From Caldilineaceae bacterium (GTDB lineage Bacteria > Chloroflexota > Anaerolineae > Caldilineales > Caldilineaceae), in the NCBI GenBank assembly GCA_020846635.1, contig JADLDO010000041.1:124001-188000 (forward strand): DNA of 64,000 nt, in the 5' to 3' direction. The notes beneath the pieces were generated by a model. It saw nothing but the letters and a program-made list of their open reading frames with translations, was not told where the DNA came from and did not search any database. Every line of letters starts with the position of its first letter. Positions within the stretch are counted from its first letter, which is position 1. Below are positions 58,797-64,000 of the stretch, in pieces. The position numbers and the translations under genes were made by a program.

Positions 58797-60074
58797 TTAA
58801 GCACACCCGGCGGCGCGGATTGCGTTGGCTACCCGGCGCACTGCGACGATATAGGCGGCCAAACGCATGTCCACCTTTTCCATACTATAGACATCCCATA
58901 CCTCAGCGGTCGCGCGGCGCATGGTGTCTTCCAGGCGACCGATCACCTCATGGCGCGTCCAATATTCATGGCGCATCCCTTGCAGCCACTCGAAATAGGA
59001 GGTTGTCACCCCACCCGCGTTGGCAAGCACATCGGGAATTCCGATAATGCCCCGGTCGTGCAAAATTTGATCCGCTTCGGGCGTGGTTGGGCCATTCGCG
59101 CCCTCTGCGATTAGCTTTGTCTGAATCCGGTTTGCATTGGCAGACGTGATCTGGCTCTCCAATGCAGAGGGGATCAGGACCTCGCAGGGGATTTCCAACA
59201 ATTCTTCGTTGCTCACCCTGTCCCCGTCGGGATAGTCAGTGACCCGCCCACCCTCCTCCTTCAGGCGGCGCAACTGCCGAATGTCCAACCCCTTGGGGTT
59301 GTAGATGCCACCGCTGGAATCGCTCACCGCAACCGTGATCGTATCATTTTCATCACGCAGCAGATCGGCGGCATATTGACCGACATTGCCAAAACCCTGC
59401 ACCACCAGCCGCGCGCCATCCAGCTCCAAGTTAATCCGGCGGCTCACCTCTTGTACGGCGATCATCACCCCGCGGCCTGTGGCTTCGGTACGACCCTCTG
59501 ACCCACCCACATCCAATGGCTTGCCGGTCACAATCGAGGGCGTGCGTTTGCCCACCAAATTGGAATAGGCATCCATAAACCAGCCCATGATCTGGGGCGT
59601 CGTATTCACATCGGGTGCAGGAATATCAGTCTCCGGCCCAATCACGGGGGCGATCTCGGCCACAAAGCGCCGCGTCATCCGTTCAAGTTCGCTCGTCGAC
59701 ATCAGCTTGGGGTTGCAGGTGATGCCACCCTTTGCGCCGCCATAGGGGATATTGACGACCGCGCATTTCCAGGTCATCCACATAGCAAGGGCCTTCACCT
59801 CGTCCATCGTCACATCGGGATGGTAACGCAGTCCACCTTTACCCGGCCCGCGATCCAAACTGTGCTGCACACGATAGCCTGTAAAGACCTGGGTGCTGCC
59901 ATCATCCATCCGTGTTGGCACTGCCACCTCAATCATGCGCCGTGGCTGGCGCAAGCGCGCATGAGTCCCTGCATCAAGCCCCAGCCGTTCAGCCACTGTA
60001 TCTAATTGCCGCCGCGCGGTATCCCACGGATTGGCAACGGCGACAGCCTCTCGAGGGGTATTCTCTGCGATCAT
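58797..60074 (-). CDS. gdhA: Glu/Leu/Phe/Val-family glutamate dehydrogenase
   Basis: 425 aa, hexameric type. Interconverts glutamate with 2-oxoglutarate plus ammonia. Substrate domain: HSLDRGPGKGGLRYHPDV with the catalytic-site lysine in VNIPYGGAKGGITCNP, then PETDIPAPDVNTTPQIMGW. Cofactor domain: LVVQGFGNVGQYAADLL, followed by SDSSGGIYNP and the ASN-rich EGANGPTTPEADQIL, then VLANAGGVTTSYFEW. The acidic residue ending the second cofactor strand is Asp/Ser-rich, so NAD versus NADP use is uncertain. It sits between gltB (97 nt upstream, with a hairpin) and gltD (27 nt downstream), so all three are probably co-regulated. Confidence 0.95.
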   Translation of the reverse strand: MIAENTPREAVAVANPWDTARRQLDTVAERLGLDAGTHARLRQPRRMIEVAVPTRMDDGSTQVFTGYRVQHSLDRGPGKGGLRYHPDVTMDEVKALAMWMTWKCAVVNIPYGGAKGGITCNPKLMSTSELERMTRRFVAEIAPVIGPETDIPAPDVNTTPQIMGWFMDAYSNLVGKRTPSIVTGKPLDVGGSEGRTEATGRGVMIAVQEVSRRINLELDGARLVVQGFGNVGQYAADLLRDENDTITVAVSDSSGGIYNPKGLDIRQLRRLKEEGGRVTDYPDGDRVSNEELLEIPCEVLIPSALESQITSANANRIQTKLIAEGANGPTTPEADQILHDRGIIGIPDVLANAGGVTTSYFEWLQGMRHEYWTRHEVIGRLEDTMRRATAEVWDVYSMEKVDMRLAAYIVAVRRVANAIRAAGCA

Positions 60075-60120
60075 TATTTCTCTTTTCTAATCTAGATCTA
60101 CTTTGATTTATGAATCCTGT

Positions 60121-60158
60121 GCGGGATGCCAACCGTGGATCGTAGGTTGGCATCCCGC
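60121..60158 (-). terminator. Stem-loop between gltB and gdhA
   Basis: Perfect 14-bp inverted repeat (60121-60134 with 60145-60158) and 10-nt loop, 14 nt past the gltB stop. No T run follows on the minus strand, so it is more likely a partial attenuator or mRNA-stabilising end than a full terminator. Confidence 0.6.
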
Positions 60159-60171
60159 ATGCACCTATCGG

Positions 60172-63100
60172 TTAATTACCGCCCACGCGCGATGTGTCGT
60201 TCTTGTTCAGTTCAAACGCCGCCATCGCAGCATCATCACCCGAAAGCCCTGCCGCCGCAACTTGGGCATAGGCTTCCATCACTCGTTTATAATCGCGCGG
60301 CATGACCTTCGTAAACTTGGCAACGCTGGCCCCCCAATGCTTCAGGATCTGCTCTGCCACCGGACTGTCTGTATTCTCGAAATGGCGGCGGATCATAGCC
60401 TCGATTTCGACAATCTCCATTGGGTCTTGCAGCTTCTCCAACTCCACCATCTCGAAGTTGCAGCGTTTGGCAAAGCTGCCGTCGGGATCATAGACGTAGG
60501 CTTCACCCCCCGACATGCCCGCGGCAAAGTTGCGCCCTGTGCGTCCCAACACCACAACACGCCCGCCTGTCATGTACTCACAGCCGTGATCGCCCACACC
60601 TTCGACGACCGCATTGACGCCGCTGTTGCGTACGGCGAAGCGTTCACCTGCCACGCCGCGGATATAGGCTTCACCCTCGGTTGCGCCATAGAACGCCACG
60701 TTGCCAATGATGATATTCTCCTCGGCCTTGAAGGTCGCTGCCTTTGACGGATAGGCGATCAACTTGCCGCCCGACAGCCCCTTGCCGAAGTAATCATTGG
60801 CATCCCCCTCCAGTTCTAGTGTCAACCCCTTGGGGATAAAGGCTCCAAAGCTCTGCCCTGCCGAACCCTGGAAGTGGAGTTCGATGGTATCTTCGGGCAA
60901 ACCGGCAACGCCATAGCGTCGCGTGATCTCGCTGCCCAAAATCGTCCCCACGACGCGGTTGGTGTTCTGGATGGGGAGTGTCGCCGCCACCCGCTGCCCG
61001 CTCGCCAGCGCAGGTTCACACAGTTCCAACAAGACTTGGTTATCCATCGCCTGATCCAGCCCATGATCCTGGGGGATCTGGCAGTAGCGCCCCACGCTTT
61101 CCGGCACATCGGGCATATAGAGGATGTTGCTAAAATCCATCCCGCGCGCCTTCCAATGTTCAACAGCTTGGCGCGCTTCGAGCTTATCGACACGCCCGAT
61201 CATCTCCGTAATCGAGCGGAAGCCGAGCTTTGCCATCCACTCACGCAATTCTTGCGCCATAAAGTACATGAAATTGACCACATGCTGCGGGTCGCCTTCA
61301 AACTTCTTGCGTAGTTCCGGGTTCTGCGTTGCCACGCCCACCGGGCAGGTATCCAAATGGCAAACACGCATCATAATACATCCCAGCGCCACCAGCGGCG
61401 AAGTCGCAAAGCCATATTCTTCCGCGCCCAAAAGTACCGCTACCGCCAGGTCGCGGCCCGTCTTAAGCTGCCCGTCAGTTTCAACTACGACACGGCTACG
61501 CAGGTCGTTGAGCACCAACGTCTGATGTGTCTCCGCCAACCCCAATTCCCAGGGCAGTCCCGCATACTTGATGCTCGTTTGTGGCGATGCGCCCGTCCCC
61601 CCATCATGCCCGCTGATCAGAATCACGTCGGCATGGCCCTTCGCCACGCCCGCCGCAATCGTGCCCACGCCCACCTCGGCGACCAATTTCACATTGATGC
61701 GCGCATGGTGGTTGGCATTCTTCAAGTCATGGATCAACTCGGCCAAATCCTCAATCGAGTAGATGTCATGGTGCGGGGGCGGCGAAATCAACCCTACGCC
61801 GGGTGTCGAGTGGCGCACCTTCGCAATCCACGGGTAGACCTTGCGCCCAGGCAACTGCCCCCCTTCCCCTGGTTTCGCGCCCTGCGCCATCTTGATCTGT
61901 AGTTCTTTGGCATTGACCAGGTAAAGGCTTGTCACCCCAAAGCGGCCTGATGCCACCTGCTTGATGGCGCTGTTGCGCGAATCGCCGTTGGCGTCCAACA
62001 CATAGCGCGCCGGATCCTCGCCGCCTTCACCGGTATTGCTCTTGCCGCCGATGCGATTCATGGCAATCGCCAGCGCTTCATGGGCTTCCTTAGAGATCGA
62101 GCCATAGGACATTGCGCCCGTCTTGAAACGTTTGACGATGGACTCGACCGGCTCTACCTCATCCAAGGGGATCGGCTCGGCTGCCAGTTTGAAATCCAGC
62201 AGCCCGCGCAACGTGCTTGCCGCCTTGCTCTGGTCATTGACGAGGGCCGAATAGCGCTTGAAGATCTCGTAATTATTGGTACGCACCGCACGTTGCAAAA
62301 AGTGGATTGTTTCCGGGTTGAAAAGATGGCGCTCACCTTCATCGCGCCACTGATATTCCCCACCCGTGGGCAGCACATGACCGTTGTAGGAACGCTCTGG
62401 GAAGGCTTGTTGGTGACGCCGCGCCACCTCTCCATAGACCTCATCCAGCCCGATCCCCTCCACGCGTGTAGGTGTCCAGGTGAAATACTTGTCGACAAAA
62501 GATTGCTTCAGCCCCAATGCCTCGAAGATCTGCGCGCCGCAATAGCTTTGAATGGTCGAAATGCCCATCTTCGAGATGACCTTGACCACCCCCTTGACCG
62601 CGGCCTTGTTGTAGAGATAGATCGCCTTCTCCATATCCACACCGGGCAGCATCCCTTCCTGGATCATGTTGTCAATTGACTCATAGGCCAGGTAGGGGTT
62701 GATAGCGGTTGCGCCATAGCCGATCAGCACCGCAAAATGATGCACCTCGCGCGGTTCGCCCGACTCTACGATCAGCGTCACTTGCGTGCGCTTGCCGGTG
62801 CGAATCAGATGGTGGTGCAGACCCGATGTTGCCAAGAGCGCGGGCATGGCTGCCATTTGCTGGTTGATGCCGCGGTCGCTCAGGATAAAGATGTTGTAGC
62901 CCTGCTCCATCGCCTGGTCAACCTGGGCGAAAATCTCCTCAAGCCGCTGCTGCATCCCTTCTGCGCCCTCGGCAAAGGCGAAAAGGAAGGGTACGGTCAG
63001 ACTGCGGAAGCCGACGTGATCCACCTCGCGAATCTTTGCCAAGTCGGCATTGGTCAGGATCGGCGTCTTAAGCCGGATCTGATGGCAGCCTGCGGGGCGC

Positions 63101-64000
63101 GGGTTGAGCAGATTGCATTCTGTCCCCATCATCACATCGGTCGCCGTTACCAATTCTTCACGAATCGAGTCAATGGGCGGGTTCGTCACTTGGGCAAAGA
63201 GTTGGCGGAAGTAGTTGTAAAGCAGTTGGGGCATGTCGGATAGGACAGCATGGGGCGCGTCATTGCCCATCGCGCCGACCGCCTCCACGCCATCGCGCGC
63301 CATCGGCACAAGCAGCATACGCAAATGCTCAAAGGTGTAGCCAAATGCCTGCTGCCGCTGCGTGACCGTGGCAAAGTCCGTACAGGGTATCTCTTGCGCC
63401 GCCGGCAGTTCGTCCAGTTCGACCAGGTATTGGTCAATCCACGCCTGATAGGGATACTCCCGCGCCATCCCCAACTTCAATTCTTCGTCAGTGATAATGC
63501 GCCCTTGCTGCGTATCCACCAGGAACATACGCCCCGGCTCCAGACGCCGCTTCTCCAGCACATTCGCCGGGTCAATATCGAGCACACCCACTTCCGACGC
63601 CATGATCACGCGGTCATCTTTGGTCACATAATAGCGAGAAGGGCGCAGGCCATTGCGGTCGAGTACCGCGCCCACCACCGTACCATCGGTAAAGCCAATC
63701 GACGCCGGGCCATCCCACGGCTCCATCAAGGTCGAGTGATACTCATAGAAGGCTCGCTTATCCGGGTGCATGTCATCATGCAGCGACCAGGGCTCCGGGA
63801 TCATCATCATCATCACATGGGGCAGCGAACGCCCGGAGAGCGAAAGAAACTCCAGCACGTTATCAAAAATGGCCGAGTCACTGCCGTTCTGGTCGATGAT
63901 GGGGAACACTTTGTGCAGGTCATCTCCCCACAAGGGAGAGCTTAGGATCGACTCGCGCGCGGTCATCCAGTTGACATTGCCGCGCAGCGTGTTGATTTCG
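60172..64000 (-). CDS. gltB: Glutamate synthase large subunit, C-terminal part (5' end outside the window)
   Basis: The open frame runs past base 64000; about 1,275 codons are visible. The first visible residues ([16 protein letters not shown]) match the conserved segment just after the glutaminase start, so roughly 250 N-terminal residues including the catalytic Cys are outside. Visible: end of the glutaminase domain; central domain ([20 protein letters not shown]); FMN synthase domain with [24 protein letters not shown] and the [3Fe-4S] ligands in [18 protein letters not shown]; and the C-terminal GXGXG domain ([19 protein letters not shown]). It makes glutamate with the gltD product. Upstream gene of gdhA and gltD. 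Confidence 0.97.
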   Translation of the reverse strand, partial: EINTLRGNVNWMTARESILSSPLWGDDLHKVFPIIDQNGSDSAIFDNVLEFLSLSGRSLPHVMMMMIPEPWSLHDDMHPDKRAFYEYHSTLMEPWDGPASIGFTDGTVVGAVLDRNGLRPSRYYVTKDDRVIMASEVGVLDIDPANVLEKRRLEPGRMFLVDTQQGRIITDEELKLGMAREYPYQAWIDQYLVELDELPAAQEIPCTDFATVTQRQQAFGYTFEHLRMLLVPMARDGVEAVGAMGNDAPHAVLSDMPQLLYNYFRQLFAQVTNPPIDSIREELVTATDVMMGTECNLLNPRPAGCHQIRLKTPILTNADLAKIREVDHVGFRSLTVPFLFAFAEGAEGMQQRLEEIFAQVDQAMEQGYNIFILSDRGINQQMAAMPALLATSGLHHHLIRTGKRTQVTLIVESGEPREVHHFAVLIGYGATAINPYLAYESIDNMIQEGMLPGVDMEKAIYLYNKAAVKGVVKVISKMGISTIQSYCGAQIFEALGLKQSFVDKYFTWTPTRVEGIGLDEVYGEVARRHQQAFPERSYNGHVLPTGGEYQWRDEGERHLFNPETIHFLQRAVRTNNYEIFKRYSALVNDQSKAASTLRGLLDFKLAAEPIPLDEVEPVESIVKRFKTGAMSYGSISKEAHEALAIAMNRIGGKSNTGEGGEDPARYVLDANGDSRNSAIKQVASGRFGVTSLYLVNAKELQIKMAQGAKPGEGGQLPGRKVYPWIAKVRHSTPGVGLISPPPHHDIYSIEDLAELIHDLKNANHHARINVKLVAEVGVGTIAAGVAKGHADVILISGHDGGTGASPQTSIKYAGLPWELGLAETHQTLVLNDLRSRVVVETDGQLKTGRDLAVAVLLGAEEYGFATSPLVALGCIMMRVCHLDTCPVGVATQNPELRKKFEGDPQHVVNFMYFMAQELREWMAKLGFRSITEMIGRVDKLEARQAVEHWKARGMDFSNILYMPDVPESVGRYCQIPQDHGLDQAMDNQVLLELCEPALASGQRVAATLPIQNTNRVVGTILGSEITRRYGVAGLPEDTIELHFQGSAGQSFGAFIPKGLTLELEGDANDYFGKGLSGGKLIAYPSKAATFKAEENIIIGNVAFYGATEGEAYIRGVAGERFAVRNSGVNAVVEGVGDHGCEYMTGGRVVVLGRTGRNFAAGMSGGEAYVYDPDGSFAKRCNFEMVELEKLQDPMEIVEIEAMIRRHFENTDSPVAEQILKHWGASVAKFTKVMPRDYKRVMEAYAQVAAAGLSGDDAAMAAFELNKNDTSRVGGN

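Overview
The window is a gene-dense, fairly GC-rich bacterial chromosome segment of 64 kb. It holds about 49 protein genes and no recognisable rRNA, tRNA, CRISPR array, transposase or phage module. Several features fit a Chloroflexota bacterium (Anaerolineae/Caldilineales-like), but this is inference without a search: a glutaminyl-tRNA synthetase fused to a YqeY domain, a short Rad50/Mre11-type SbcCD pair, an ILEI/FAM3-like domain protein, many multi-membrane GT39 and GT2 enzymes, no lipopolysaccharide genes, and a divergent Rho. Both edges cut genes: an ILEI-domain protein on the left and gltB on the right.

Layout. 0-5 kb: ILEI-domain protein, a hybrid histidine kinase with a consensus promoter and a triple operator-like repeat, and glnS-yqeY. 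5.5-12.7 kb (+): envelope and polysaccharide genes (LPG-synthase-type membrane protein, GT39, lipoprotein, two GT2). 12.7-23 kb (-): sbcC-sbcD, a holin-like membrane protein, GNAT, grpE, hrcA, a polyprenyl-phosphate sugar transferase and another GT2. 23.5-28.9 kb (+): a two-component system, an EEP phosphohydrolase, an HtrA protease with PDZ and PepSY-like domains, and a YkvA-like protein, with a large palindromic repeat near 28.3 kb. 28.9-34.3 kb: a divergent rho translationally coupled to an M20 peptidase, a nucleotidyltransferase/methyltransferase pair, and an unrecognised protein with an acidic DQDGD motif.

34.3-46.1 kb (-) is the most unusual block. It is a run of ten same-strand genes with gaps no larger than 84 nt: two cobalamin-type radical SAM enzymes, a tandem-GNAT protein, a SPASM radical SAM enzyme, a PAS histidine kinase, an unknown protein, a Rieske oxygenase, an alpha/beta-hydrolase-like protein, a GNAT-like protein and a GH3-family adenylating enzyme. 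It looks like an undescribed biosynthetic locus; the product cannot be predicted.

46.2-57 kb: a D-threonine-aldolase-like PLP enzyme; a peptide-type ABC importer (binding protein and two permeases, no ATPases) behind a perfect sigma-70 promoter; and a six-gene carbohydrate-type operon (SDR, TIM-barrel isomerase, ThuA, two DegT aminotransferases, amidohydrolase) with its own promoter. 57-64 kb: central nitrogen assimilation in the order gltB-gdhA-gltD, where GltD carries an eight-unit pentapeptide repeat. Three copies of a covarying GGAAGC/GCTTCC hairpin lie between genes at 10.8, 46.2 and 57.1 kb.
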